64,000 nt of DNA, from NCBI GenBank assembly GCA_039105265.1, contig JAPFFF010000031.1, positions 682,001 to 746,000 of the forward strand, in the 5' to 3' direction. The stretch is from Tritrichomonas musculus (taxonomy: Eukaryota > Parabasalia > Tritrichomonadida > Tritrichomonadidae). Within the stretch, counting starts at the first letter, position 1. Every line of letters begins with the position of its first letter. The notes beneath the pieces were generated by a model. That model was not told the origin of the DNA. It did not search any database and was given only the letters and a program-made list of their open reading frames with translations. Shown here piece by piece: positions 1-9,566 of the stretch. The position numbers were made by a program, and so were the translations under genes.

Positions 1-728
1 ATTGAATTGGTTTTTTGATTTATCCCCCCAAAAACATAAAAAATACACATCCCAAAAATCATAAAAATCCCATTTGTTCATGGTTAATCAAATACTTAAT
101 TTAATGTTATATTAAGATTAATAAATATATTAAAATAAAATATTGAAAATATCTAATTATTTATCAAGATAAACATGATTTTAAAAAAAATGCAAATTTT
201 TATGTTTTGGCTACTTATAAAGAAGAAAAATAATATGTTAATATATTTTAATTATTATATTAAAAGATTATGCATGTTTATATTATAAAAAATAAATGTT
301 ACATAGTATTTTCCAAGATATTACAAAAGTTTAAAAAAGAATGTTGATCGTTTTTTTAAAAAATTTAGTTCTCACACTCTAACAAAATACAAAATGATCG
401 TATTTAGTTTGAAAAATTGAAAAAAAGAATTCAACAACCATAATCATTTTACTCATTAGATTTTTAAAACAAAAACATGTGAATCCAAAACCAAAAATTA
501 CTGTTTAGATCAACTTCTTTTAAAAACTGAAAGTTTCCAGATAAAGATTCATTTTTCACAAATTTTGATAAAAGGCTGAAAACAAAATAAATATATATTG
601 AATAATAATCGTTTTTATTTCAATTATTATTTTGTGTTAAAGTTGGATAATTATAATAATTATTAAATAAAAACTTATATTTATCATTTCCAACAATTAT
701 TTAAGAGAATAATTTCTTTGGTATCGTA
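1..728. other. AT-rich non-coding stretch upstream of the metacaspase
   Basis: No open frame of note on either strand. It is very AT-rich with many A and T runs. I see no RNA gene or repeat family in it. The only interpretable signal is the initiator-like motif just downstream at 732-738. Confidence 0.6.
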
Positions 729-731
729 TTG

Positions 732-738
732 TCACTTC
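732..738 (+). promoter_or_regulatory. Initiator-like element TCACTTC of the metacaspase gene
   Basis: TCACTTC fits the trichomonad initiator consensus TCAYTWY, in which transcription starts at the A. That would place the start at about 734 and give a 22-nt leader to the ATG at 756. It also argues against translation from the in-frame TTG at 729, which would lie upstream of the transcript start. The consensus is known from Trichomonas vaginalis; its use here is inferred. Confidence 0.55.
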
Positions 739-755
739 ACTTTTATCTCAAACAA

Positions 756-1841
756 ATGGGTAATACTTCAAGTTCTGAGACAACAACAGTTATTTATCCA
801 GGCAAAACAGATGGAACATCATCAACAACAACTACTACAGTCGTAGTTGAGGAAGTAGACGATCATGATACTGACTCATCAGATGATGATAAGCTTGAGG
901 AATTAAGAAGAAAGCAAAGAGAACAATTCCGTCTCAATCGTCAAATGAAGCGTGAAGAATTTCAGAAGCTTAGAGCTTCAAATACAGAAGAAGATGCTCT
1001 TGCAGCAATGAAGCACCTTGGAAACTGTGTCAATGATAAGAATCCAGAAGACTGCCCTTATTTCTTAAAGAATGGCATCAATTCCAAGATGCTTTTGGTT
1101 ATTGTCAACACATATGTTAAGCCACAATATAAACTTGGTGTAGGCCCATTAAATGATGCAATCACTGTTTCCGTCTCTCACAAGAAAATGGGTTACAAGA
1201 TGTTATTCCTTCATAATACAACTCCAACACATTTCAAGAAATGGCTCAAATTCGTTCTTAAGAACACACAAAAAGATTTAACCATTTTCTATACTGGTCA
1301 CGGATGCTCATTGAAAGATAAGACAGGAGAAGAAAGCGATGGATATGATGAAGTTATGCTCTTTGATAACGGCTATGTTCTTGATGATGAATTATCTGCT
1401 TATCTCGCAAAATATGCACATGGACAACGTATTCTCCTTCTTTCTGATTGCTGCCACAGTGGTTCAATGTGGGATATTCAATCAATGCTTCAAGGAAGGA
1501 AACAAATTGCTTCGAATATTATGTCAATTAGTGCAGCTAAAGATGACCAAACAGCCAAACAAACAAAAGTTAATTCCAAAGATCAAGGTATTTTTACATA
1601 TTACTTCTGGGAAATCTGGGAAGATCAAAATGACATTACTGTAAAAGATATGGAAACAAAAATTAATCCAAATATCTCATATTTCAAACAGCACTTCACA
1701 TTTGCATCAACAACAGAATCAATGAAATTTGAGCCAATCTTTCCAAACCGCGAAAGATTTTTCCGTGGAAGAGGAAGACGTGGCCGCCGTGGTGGCAGAA
1801 GAGGTGGTGCTTCAAATGCAACTACAGCAACCAACGAGTAA
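756..1841 (+). CDS. Metacaspase-like cysteine peptidase (family C14)
   Basis: A 361-residue protein with the caspase-fold p20 core. The catalytic His is H182 in YTGHG, and the nucleophile is C233 in SDCCHSG, both as in metacaspases, which cleave after Arg or Lys rather than Asp. The start is set at ATG 756, since the open frame upstream begins with TTG and an initiator-like motif lies between. The N-terminus then reads MGNTSS, a classic N-myristoylation pattern, followed by a Ser/Thr-rich acidic segment and a short charged helix at about 45-80. The C-terminus ends in an Arg/Gly-rich tail (about 332-350) resembling an RGG box, which could bind RNA or membranes. There is no signal peptide. The catalytic dyad is intact, so it is probably active. 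Family assignment is firm; membrane anchoring is inferred from the motif alone. Confidence 0.9.
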   Translation: MGNTSSSETTTVIYPGKTDGTSSTTTTTVVVEEVDDHDTDSSDDDKLEELRRKQREQFRLNRQMKREEFQKLRASNTEEDALAAMKHLGNCVNDKNPEDCPYFLKNGINSKMLLVIVNTYVKPQYKLGVGPLNDAITVSVSHKKMGYKMLFLHNTTPTHFKKWLKFVLKNTQKDLTIFYTGHGCSLKDKTGEESDGYDEVMLFDNGYVLDDELSAYLAKYAHGQRILLLSDCCHSGSMWDIQSMLQGRKQIASNIMSISAAKDDQTAKQTKVNSKDQGIFTYYFWEIWEDQNDITVKDMETKINPNISYFKQHFTFASTTESMKFEPIFPNRERFFRGRGRRGRRGGRRGGASNATTATNE

Positions 1842-1918
1842 TTTTAATTTTTTAAAAGTTAAATTTTATTCAATTTTTTAAAAATTTTAATTCAATTTTT
1901 TATAATCAAACTTTAGTT

Positions 1919-4900
1919 ATGGAAACATTTTATTTTGAACATCAAGATGGAATTACCAATAAAGATGCCGCAGCTTTTATTGATCTTTTTCGCTCTGAAA
2001 TAAACAATGCAACTGATTCTTTGCTCCGTCAAACAGCGGATTATTTTGTTTCCAAAAGATCAGTTCAAGGAAATTTAACTGTTCTCACAAGAGTAAGAGA
2101 TGTAATCAAAAAATCATCTCAAATTGAAGCATTTCAGAAAATATGCGATCACAATCTTTTACTTTGCTTTTATCTTCCTCCTCAAGAAGATCCATCAACA
2201 GCAAATTTTAATTCTGCTTATAATTATAGTGTGCTATTCAGCAAAGAGGCCTTATTTTCTGGCCATGAAGTCAGTTTTATTCGAATAATTTCGATACTTA
2301 CAAAACCAACTAATTTTATGAATTTTGAATCAATTTCTATATCAGCCAAGCTACTTGAAAAATTTTTTGAATATCAAAAAAGTCCTATTGAGATTGATTT
2401 CAATCTCTACACAACGATCGCATCAACTTTCAACTTAAATCAAACTACTTACTCTGCGCTTGGAACTATTTGTATCGAATCTATAAAAGTTCATTCAAAT
2501 TTTGAAGTAGCTTGCTGCTTTGTTAGGTGCCTTTCACGCTCGCTAGCTCAGCTTTTTGATGATGATATTATTTTGGGCTTATTTTTAAATGAGGAAAATG
2601 ATGATAGTAAAGATTCAAAGCTCAGATTGTTTCTAATAGATTCACTTCCTTATCATTACTTTTTACTCCTTCTATCAAATTTTGTCAAAAAGTTTCCTAA
2701 AAAAGGTGATGCATTACTTCATCTTCTTGAAAAAATTCTTGGAAATGACTCAAATCCGATTGAAAGATGTTTTGGTTATACCGCTTTACTAAGAATTGTA
2801 CCATTCATTGATCATCCAATTGATTTCTCAATCGATATTATTAAGTATTTACTTCGTGATTATGATTCACAAAACCCTATTTTACCGAGCATACTTGAAA
2901 ATTTGTATAAGGCTGCTCTTAAGAAATGCAAATCGGCAAATTTGGTAAATCAACTTAATCAAAAATTGTATGAATCTATCAAAAACTTATCATGGCATTC
3001 AATGGTAAAATTAATGATTATTCCTGACATTATTCATTCATTCCCTGATCTTTTTGGAGATTTGCTTGATTTTGCTCAAGATCCTTCTGATTATGGATTT
3101 GTTACACGTTGTGTGAAAACTATTGCCAAATCATCGCCAAACCAAACATCTGAAGATCTGTTGAAAGCTGTTATTGATTGCGCTATGAAAACCTCAATTT
3201 ATAACAACTTAAGAACATATAGGCCGCTACTTGAGCCTTTATATAGTATTATTCCCGAAATAGTCCCAAAAGCCTTTGATATGTTCAACCAGATAAGTAA
3301 TAATAATAAAATCTATAACGATTCAAATGAGATTATTATTCCAATTTGGCTAAGATTTGAATCACTTCTAGTTATACCAAGGTCAAAATGGCCAATTCAA
3401 TTGTCTGACTTGTTTAAAGATCTTCAATATGCTATTCACAGTGGTAACTGGGATCTTCGTTGCTCATCTTTAATCATTTTTGCTAAGTGTTTCAATACAG
3501 AGGAAATTCCCCTTGACTTTATTATGAACTTGAAGACTTTGATGTTTACAGACTCTGTCAAGCATACTTTTCTTATAGAAGATTCATTTACTTCCTTTAT
3601 TGATGCATTAAGGCCTCATCACGAAATCGAAACAGAAAATATTCTTTTAAATTTGCTTGATGTTTTTTCATATCACATGTCATCCACTTTTATTTCTTCA
3701 CATAGACAATTTGCATTATCATTAACAGAAACATTATGGAAAAAGTATCCACATTTATTTAACCAAAAGCATCTTGACGCAATAGTGTCAATCCTTTATG
3801 ACAACTCACTTTCACTTCGATTTTTATGTCGTGATAAGATTAAAGCATGGATCAAAGAAGATCCTAATAAAAAGTTCAATTTATCATCAGTTCCACAGCA
3901 ATTACTTTTTGACGAAACAGACAACAATCAAAATCGAAATACAATTGAATATTACGATTCATTATTAAAAAAGCTCATTAACGATATAACAAATAATAAC
4001 TTTGAATCACTAAAAGAGCTCGAAACATTAATAAATGACAATAAGTCTTCTACAACACCATCTTTTTCAAAAGAAGTGCTAGATGAACAATCAGAAAAAT
4101 ATTTCGATTTTTATATATCAACCAAAAATGTTGGAATTTCATACCGTTCACAAACAGTTTTTGTTTCTTTATGCAACCTTCTTGAGCCCCAAGTACTAGC
4201 AAACAAACTTAATTCTTGGGAATCTCGACTTCTTTCTATTTTAAGAGATTTTGATATGGAATCAATGCGACGTAGCGCTTCTCTCCCCGATGTTGCTTTA
4301 TCACTGATTCGTCTTCAACCTCCTGAATTAGTAATGAAGAAAGATAACGATTTAACCAGCCATATGGCAATTACAACAGCTCTAATAGATCTCCTTAAGA
4401 GAACAAATGTTGAAACAGAAGCTGTTAACTCATTAAATGTACTTCGTGCTGTTTTAAAGGACAAAATTATGTCAAAAATTGATGATTACCTTTACCCTAT
4501 GATTTTTGAAGCAATTTTCATTACATCAATGAAATTTTCTGGGTGGGACTTTGTTGCTGCATCCAATCTTTGTTTTTCTGGCGTCTTCCAAAAACTTTTC
4601 AAAAGATCAGATAAAACAATTAACATTAAACAATTTTTCCAAAAAATTCCAAAGGCCAAAGATTTGGTTATCGAAGGACTTCAATCAAAAATAACTCATG
4701 CTAATTATTTAGCACTGACTGTTTTAACAGCTTTTAAAAAAACTAATGGTGATGACCTTTCTCTTCTGAATTATGTTATCCCATACATTTCAAGTAGATC
4801 ATCAAGAATTAGAAGGACAGCAGCAATTGCACTTCTTTTGATCACTCCAGATGATGACATTCAATTATTATATAATCAATGCATTCACTTCATCAGCCTT

Positions 4901-6085
4901 TCACGCTTTGTTGAAGATAATACTGTTTTCGATTCTAACAAATATTTTGAAATGGCCAATAATGGTAATGATTCGAATTCTTTCCACGGATTGATTTTGG
5001 TCATTCGTGAAATTTTTAAGAAAAACATAAAAATAAAAATCGAAAAGTTTCCTTCTATCTGTCTAGAAAAAGTTCCCCCATTAATTCTTGATGACATTTC
5101 TTTTATTTTCGAGAAATTGAACAAGAAAGATTTATTGAAAAACTTTTCATTCAAATTTTCTCGGTTTTATTTCGATCAAGTTTCAACAATTATATATTCT
5201 AGCCAAATTTCTGACCAAAATAAAGATCTCAATGATTCTCAATTAGTTGCTCTTCTTACAAAAGTAAATTCTAAGATCAAGCACATCGAATCCAATAATA
5301 ACAACAAAACTGAAGAGCATGAAGATGAAATTAGTAATGATGAAGAAAATGGAAATGATACTTTTGAATTTGTTTCAGGATTGGATATCTTGGTTGTTAA
5401 TCGATTAAAAAAGCAACCACTTCCACCTCTCATTTTCAAATTATGCGTTAATTATTTGAATGCGTTGTTGAAATATTCAAATGAAAAGAATGTTTTATCA
5501 AATCTTGGATTTAAGGCATCAAATTATCTAAATGACCAAATAGACCCAGAAATCCAGATCTCATTAATTGACATGCTTAATGGAACAGATGAAATCAAGA
5601 GATTCATTCCTCTTTTCATTAATCATGCTTTCAATAAAGATGATTCTTATACACCAATTAAAATTGCAATCGCTAGAAAATTGCCTCATATTCTACAGGC
5701 TTCTCCTGATAGTAAAATTATTGCATTGATCCTTTTAATTGATGATGTACCTTTGATTCGAACGAAAGCTGCAATTGCTGTCTCTCACTATTTGAAAACC
5801 CAGTTTTTGATTGAAGTCGAGCTTTTTGACTTACTATTGAAGAATCTTGATGAAAAACAATTAAAATTAATTGCATTAAAATGGATTGAATTAATTGAGC
5901 TAAAAGAAAAAAGTGATCCAAATGGAGAATCTATTTCAACTCTTGTCGATGAGTTTTATGTAGTTCAAAAAGTTTTACAAGCCTTAAAACTAGGAAATAA
6001 TATAGATTTCACCAGATTCCAATTCATTCCTATTTCAGATGCAAGAATTCAATTTGTTAATTCAACTAAACCTTACTTGAAATAG
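1919..6085 (+). CDS. THADA/Trm732-like HEAT-repeat protein (DUF2428)
   Basis: A 1388-residue all-helical, HEAT/ARM-like protein. The best landmark is MRRSASLPD at residues 783-791, matching the RRSAGLP-type signature of the DUF2428 domain that defines THADA in animals and Trm732 in yeast. Trm732 partners the methyltransferase Trm7 (FTSJ1) for 2'-O-methylation of tRNA position 32, so a role in tRNA anticodon-loop modification is expected; in animals THADA also has metabolic roles. Around residues 1120-1145 there is an acidic, Asn-rich linker. Length is in the family range. The ATG at 1919 follows a TCAAACT motif whose A is 11 nt upstream. Overall identity is low and the call rests mainly on one motif plus the helical-repeat character. 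A different HEAT protein such as an importin is the alternative. Confidence 0.68.
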   Translation: METFYFEHQDGITNKDAAAFIDLFRSEINNATDSLLRQTADYFVSKRSVQGNLTVLTRVRDVIKKSSQIEAFQKICDHNLLLCFYLPPQEDPSTANFNSAYNYSVLFSKEALFSGHEVSFIRIISILTKPTNFMNFESISISAKLLEKFFEYQKSPIEIDFNLYTTIASTFNLNQTTYSALGTICIESIKVHSNFEVACCFVRCLSRSLAQLFDDDIILGLFLNEENDDSKDSKLRLFLIDSLPYHYFLLLLSNFVKKFPKKGDALLHLLEKILGNDSNPIERCFGYTALLRIVPFIDHPIDFSIDIIKYLLRDYDSQNPILPSILENLYKAALKKCKSANLVNQLNQKLYESIKNLSWHSMVKLMIIPDIIHSFPDLFGDLLDFAQDPSDYGFVTRCVKTIAKSSPNQTSEDLLKAVIDCAMKTSIYNNLRTYRPLLEPLYSIIPEIVPKAFDMFNQISNNNKIYNDSNEIIIPIWLRFESLLVIPRSKWPIQLSDLFKDLQYAIHSGNWDLRCSSLIIFAKCFNTEEIPLDFIMNLKTLMFTDSVKHTFLIEDSFTSFIDALRPHHEIETENILLNLLDVFSYHMSSTFISSHRQFALSLTETLWKKYPHLFNQKHLDAIVSILYDNSLSLRFLCRDKIKAWIKEDPNKKFNLSSVPQQLLFDETDNNQNRNTIEYYDSLLKKLINDITNNNFESLKELETLINDNKSSTTPSFSKEVLDEQSEKYFDFYISTKNVGISYRSQTVFVSLCNLLEPQVLANKLNSWESRLLSILRDFDMESMRRSASLPDVALSLIRLQPPELVMKKDNDLTSHMAITTALIDLLKRTNVETEAVNSLNVLRAVLKDKIMSKIDDYLYPMIFEAIFITSMKFSGWDFVAASNLCFSGVFQKLFKRSDKTINIKQFFQKIPKAKDLVIEGLQSKITHANYLALTVLTAFKKTNGDDLSLLNYVIPYISSRSSRIRRTAAIALLLITPDDDIQLLYNQCIHFISLSRFVEDNTVFDSNKYFEMANNGNDSNSFHGLILVIREIFKKNIKIKIEKFPSICLEKVPPLILDDISFIFEKLNKKDLLKNFSFKFSRFYFDQVSTIIYSSQISDQNKDLNDSQLVALLTKVNSKIKHIESNNNNKTEEHEDEISNDEENGNDTFEFVSGLDILVVNRLKKQPLPPLIFKLCVNYLNALLKYSNEKNVLSNLGFKASNYLNDQIDPEIQISLIDMLNGTDEIKRFIPLFINHAFNKDDSYTPIKIAIARKLPHILQASPDSKIIALILLIDDVPLIRTKAAIAVSHYLKTQFLIEVELFDLLLKNLDEKQLKLIALKWIELIELKEKSDPNGESISTLVDEFYVVQKVLQALKLGNNIDFTRFQFIPISDARIQFVNSTKPYLK

Positions 6086-6215
6086 ATTATTTTAATAAAT
6101 ATAGAAATTGTTTTTATAATCATTTTATGAAAATACACCTATTTTCATTTTTCTTGGAAATAAGTAATTAAAAAAAAAATATATAAAAAATTAAAACTAA
6201 TACACTATTTTATTT

Positions 6216-6842
6216 TTATGGTCCACCTTTTTGTGGTGGTGCTTGTGATGTATGGCTTCTATTATGTTGTGGGCCATGGAATTGTTGGTCACGGGGCTTT
6301 TTGCCGGGTTTAACGTTTTCATTTTTCTCTTCTTCTTCTTCTTGTTGAGATTCTTCCTTTTCAGGATGATATGGCTCTCTTTTTGGCTTCTTTTCAAGTT
6401 TTGGTTGTGGCTTTGGAAGCTTTCTATCTGGATCATGACTTTCATCTTCTTCAACCACTTCAACACCATCTCCTGCTTTAACAATTTTACCGTATCCAGG
6501 TGGAACTTTAACAGTTTGCTTGCTTACCTTCTTATTTTCCTCATTTTCATCATCATCTTTGAAATACTCTCCAGCTGGTTTAAATTCTTGATGTTCTTTT
6601 GGCGTTTCGGCATGTTCATCATCATATTCTTCTTCTTCATGATGATGTTGTTCTGCAAGTTGGTCGTCTAAGGCATTACCCCAGTTTGATTGACCTCTTC
6701 CTTCTCTCTTTTCACGATCTCGGCGTCCAGTTCCAGATTCGTGCTTATTCTTTTCACGGTGGACTTTTCCACGCTCTGGCATTTCAGGTCCATCTTTTGG
6801 ATAGTTATCAAGGACAGCAAAGGCTTCTTTCTTATTTGACAT
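6216..6842 (-). CDS. SERBP1/Stm1-like ribosome-binding protein (HABP4_PAI-RBP1 family)
   Basis: A 208-residue, very hydrophilic, probably disordered protein. Residues about 33-56 contain KHESGTGRRDREKREGRG followed by SNWGN, which is the conserved core of the HABP4/SERBP1/Stm1 family (SGTGR, basic stretch, GxGxxNWG). These proteins clamp inactive 80S ribosomes by threading through the mRNA channel and protect them in starvation or dormancy. The rest is acidic and basic low complexity: a His/Glu stretch near 65-75, a Lys/Pro-rich part, and a Gln/Pro/Gly-rich C-terminus. The gene is convergent with the THADA-like gene; their stops are 130 bp apart. Family assignment is good because the signature is distinctive. 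Confidence 0.85.
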   Translation of the reverse strand: MSNKKEAFAVLDNYPKDGPEMPERGKVHREKNKHESGTGRRDREKREGRGQSNWGNALDDQLAEQHHHEEEEYDDEHAETPKEHQEFKPAGEYFKDDDENEENKKVSKQTVKVPPGYGKIVKAGDGVEVVEEDESHDPDRKLPKPQPKLEKKPKREPYHPEKEESQQEEEEEKNENVKPGKKPRDQQFHGPQHNRSHTSQAPPQKGGP

Positions 6843-7438
6843 TTGAAGTGTTGTATTTAAATTGAGAGGTTATCATCATTTAATGTTTCAATTGAAAGAA
6901 GATTTTAAGCAATTGAAAATTGAATACCACTAAAATCTTTGATTTTTTATTGTTAAAAATTATTTTACAAATATATTTTTATATATTCAATAAAAAGTTA
7001 AAATACAAGTATAAACTTAAATATTAGTACATTATTAATATTATAATTTATGTTTATTTTCTTAAATTTAATTTTTATTATGCTTTTATAATGAAACTAA
7101 GTTTTTACAAGTGAAATGTCATTTCCTATTCATATCACTTCATCTATCATTTTTTCATAAATATCTACTTAACGACTTATAAGTAAACCATTTACACAAA
7201 AAATATATTCATAATTACTTTATTTAATCGATTTTTAGCTTTAATTCAACAAGTTTATTTGGAAATAAAATGATGGTCGAAAAAAGAAAAAAGCTTTGCT
7301 TTCTATTCACTCGATTTTTATTTAATTATATCAGAGCAAATAAATAAATAAATAAAAAGAGAATTTCTTATTTTTCAGTCAGAACATTTTTTAATAATAA
7401 AAAATTTTTTTCTTAAAACATATATTATCTATTTACAA
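6843..7438. other. Intergenic, no gene seen
   Basis: About 600 bp of AT-rich sequence between two minus-strand genes. It must hold the promoter of the SERBP1-like gene (a TCAATTT on the minus strand lies about 20 nt upstream of its ATG) and the 3' end of the BspA-like gene. There are only short frames, such as a 24-codon one at about 7271, without support. Confidence 0.5.
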
Positions 7439-8836
7439 TTAGTGCTGTTTAATTTCGGCATATGGGGCTATAAATAATGATGCAATATTCGAAAGCCCAG
7501 ATTTTTCAGAGATTGTTATCTTTTGGGCTTTTGGAAAAGAAACAATACAAAGATGCTTACATCTAGTAAAGCAATGATATTCAACAACTAAATCATCGCC
7601 TAAAAATTCAATCGCAGCAAGACCATAACAGCATGAAAATGCTAATTCTTCAAATTTAGTAATATGGCTTGGAATCGAAATAGTTGTAAGTGAAGATTGG
7701 AAGAATAATCCTTTTCCTATTGAACTAAGATTAGAAGCAGATGAAAGATCAATTGATTTTAAATGATTGCAATCGTCAAAAGCTCTTTCACCAATTTGAT
7801 ATACTTGTGAAGGTATTGAAATTTTTTCAATTGATGAACTGTGAAATGCATATTTTTGAATTGATTGTAATTCAGAATTTTCAGAAAAAGTCACGGATTT
7901 TAACTTTTTGCATTGAGAAAAAGAAAGAATTTCAATTTGTTTGATATACGATGGAATATTAGCGTTTTGAATATCACGGCGAGCAAACAAAAGAACATCG
8001 TATGATTCTTTGCTTGGATGAGATTTACCAACAAGGAAATCGTTATCTACAATTATAAAATTCTTGTTTTTTGGCGATACAGATATTTTAAATAAATATA
8101 GCGTTTGACTGCACCATCCTTCTTCGAGATATTCGACTTTGGATGGAATATAAAAGCTTTCAATAGATGTGGAGCTTATTACTTCCTTTCCAATTGAACG
8201 AAGTTCAGAATCTCTTGATATTTCTAAGGTTCTCAAATCGCTACAGTTAAAGAAGGCTGCTGGCCCAATGTGATTGACTTTAGATGGAATTGAAATATTT
8301 TCAATTGAGCATCTCGAGAATGCTTCCCTATCAATTGATAATAGTTCTGAATCATCAGAAAATTCAACTGACTTAAGATCTAGGCATCTTAAAAATGCTG
8401 ATTCCCCAATGAATTTAACATGAGCTGGTATTAATATTTTTTTAATTGAAGTGAAGTAAAAAGAATATTTGTCAATTGATTGTAGTTCCGAATGTTCAGA
8501 AAATTCAATCGATTTGAGATTTGAACATCCATAGAATGCATATTCTCCGATCTTTTTAACATGAGATGGAACGAAAATGCTTTCAATTGATGAATTATAA
8601 AAAGAACATTTTCCAATTGATTGGAGCTCTGAATCTTCCGAAAATTCGATGTATTTAATGAATTGGTTGTCCTTGAATGCGTTTTTGCTTATTTTTGTAA
8701 TTAGATATTTTTGCAAATCATATATAATATTTTGTGAAAAATAAATTCTTTCGCATGATTTTGATCCAGTAATTTTCGCAGTCTTTTTATCTTTATTTAG
8801 TAAGAAAGATAATCCATTTTTAAGCTTGACATACAT
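7439..8836 (-). CDS. BspA-like leucine-rich-repeat protein (LRR_5 type)
   Basis: About 465 residues from the ATG at 8836. The open frame extends to a TTG at 8935, but no ATG lies there. From residue about 50 to the end it is built of 23-residue units of the form CxxLKSIxFSxxSELQSIxxxAFxxSSIxxIxIPSxVxxIG, typical of the Treponema/BspA-type LRR family that is hugely expanded in trichomonads. In Trichomonas and Tritrichomonas such proteins are candidate surface or secreted adhesins. Here I see neither a signal peptide nor a C-terminal membrane segment, so location is open. Unit sequences are diverged from each other, unlike those in the gene at 56-59.6 kb, so this is an older copy. Its ligand cannot be told. 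Confidence 0.85.
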   Translation of the reverse strand: MYVKLKNGLSFLLNKDKKTAKITGSKSCERIYFSQNIIYDLQKYLITKISKNAFKDNQFIKYIEFSEDSELQSIGKCSFYNSSIESIFVPSHVKKIGEYAFYGCSNLKSIEFSEHSELQSIDKYSFYFTSIKKILIPAHVKFIGESAFLRCLDLKSVEFSDDSELLSIDREAFSRCSIENISIPSKVNHIGPAAFFNCSDLRTLEISRDSELRSIGKEVISSTSIESFYIPSKVEYLEEGWCSQTLYLFKISVSPKNKNFIIVDNDFLVGKSHPSKESYDVLLFARRDIQNANIPSYIKQIEILSFSQCKKLKSVTFSENSELQSIQKYAFHSSSIEKISIPSQVYQIGERAFDDCNHLKSIDLSSASNLSSIGKGLFFQSSLTTISIPSHITKFEELAFSCCYGLAAIEFLGDDLVVEYHCFTRCKHLCIVSFPKAQKITISEKSGLSNIASLFIAPYAEIKQH

Positions 8837-8935
8837 CAATTGGCGAATAGATATAAAAGGATTTCGTTTTTTTTTGAATAATAAATGATTTGAAAAAGTG
8901 GAAATGTGAACAAAGTTTGAATAAACCTTAAACAA

Positions 8936-9566
8936 AATAGCTTCTCAAATTATTTGAGTTAAATATTGAATTATTGAAATTTTAATATCTTTCTTATCTT
9001 CTAAATAAAGAGGACATAATAAAATTGATATGAAAATTTAGGACAACTCGAATAAAAAGAAAAAAAAATACCTAAAATGAATTATAAATTTATAATAAAA
9101 TATTTGAATTTACAATATCTTAATTTATTGCTTCATTTCATTGATTAAATCCATTTAATTTACCAAACTAAATAGAAAAAAGCCAAATTACTGAGTGATA
9201 AACAAAATCTTTAACATAATTAATCTAACAATTTATTATTTGAGTGAAAATTAGACTGCTTGAAGCACTCAGCTTCTGAAAATTTTTCTCTATTTTTTTT
9301 ATTTAATGAAAACATCTTCAAAAATGATCAATAATAAAAAAGTTAATATATGGAAGATACAAATATCGTTTAAACTTAAGGCTTTTGTAAATGCTCATCA
9401 CTATACTTTTTATTTTTTTATGCGATCAACCTAACAATTTATCTTATAAATTAATTAAATGACAACAATTACTTGGTAACTGCTGATGCATAAATAGTTC
9501 GTTGAGTTCCATTGATTAGAAAAAATTGAATTAATAACTATCTCAATATTTTGTGAAGAGTTTTTA
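8936..9566. other. Intergenic between divergent BspA-like and TPR genes, no gene seen
   Basis: AT-rich spacer carrying both promoters. A TCAATAT motif has its A 22 nt upstream of the TPR start at 9567. A 42-codon frame at about 9306 has no features supporting it. Confidence 0.5.

Noticed and set aside
6252-6671. 139-codon Phe/Leu-rich plus-strand frame
   Set aside because: Antisense to the Glu/Lys-rich SERBP1-like protein; GAA/AAG runs read as TTC/CTT.
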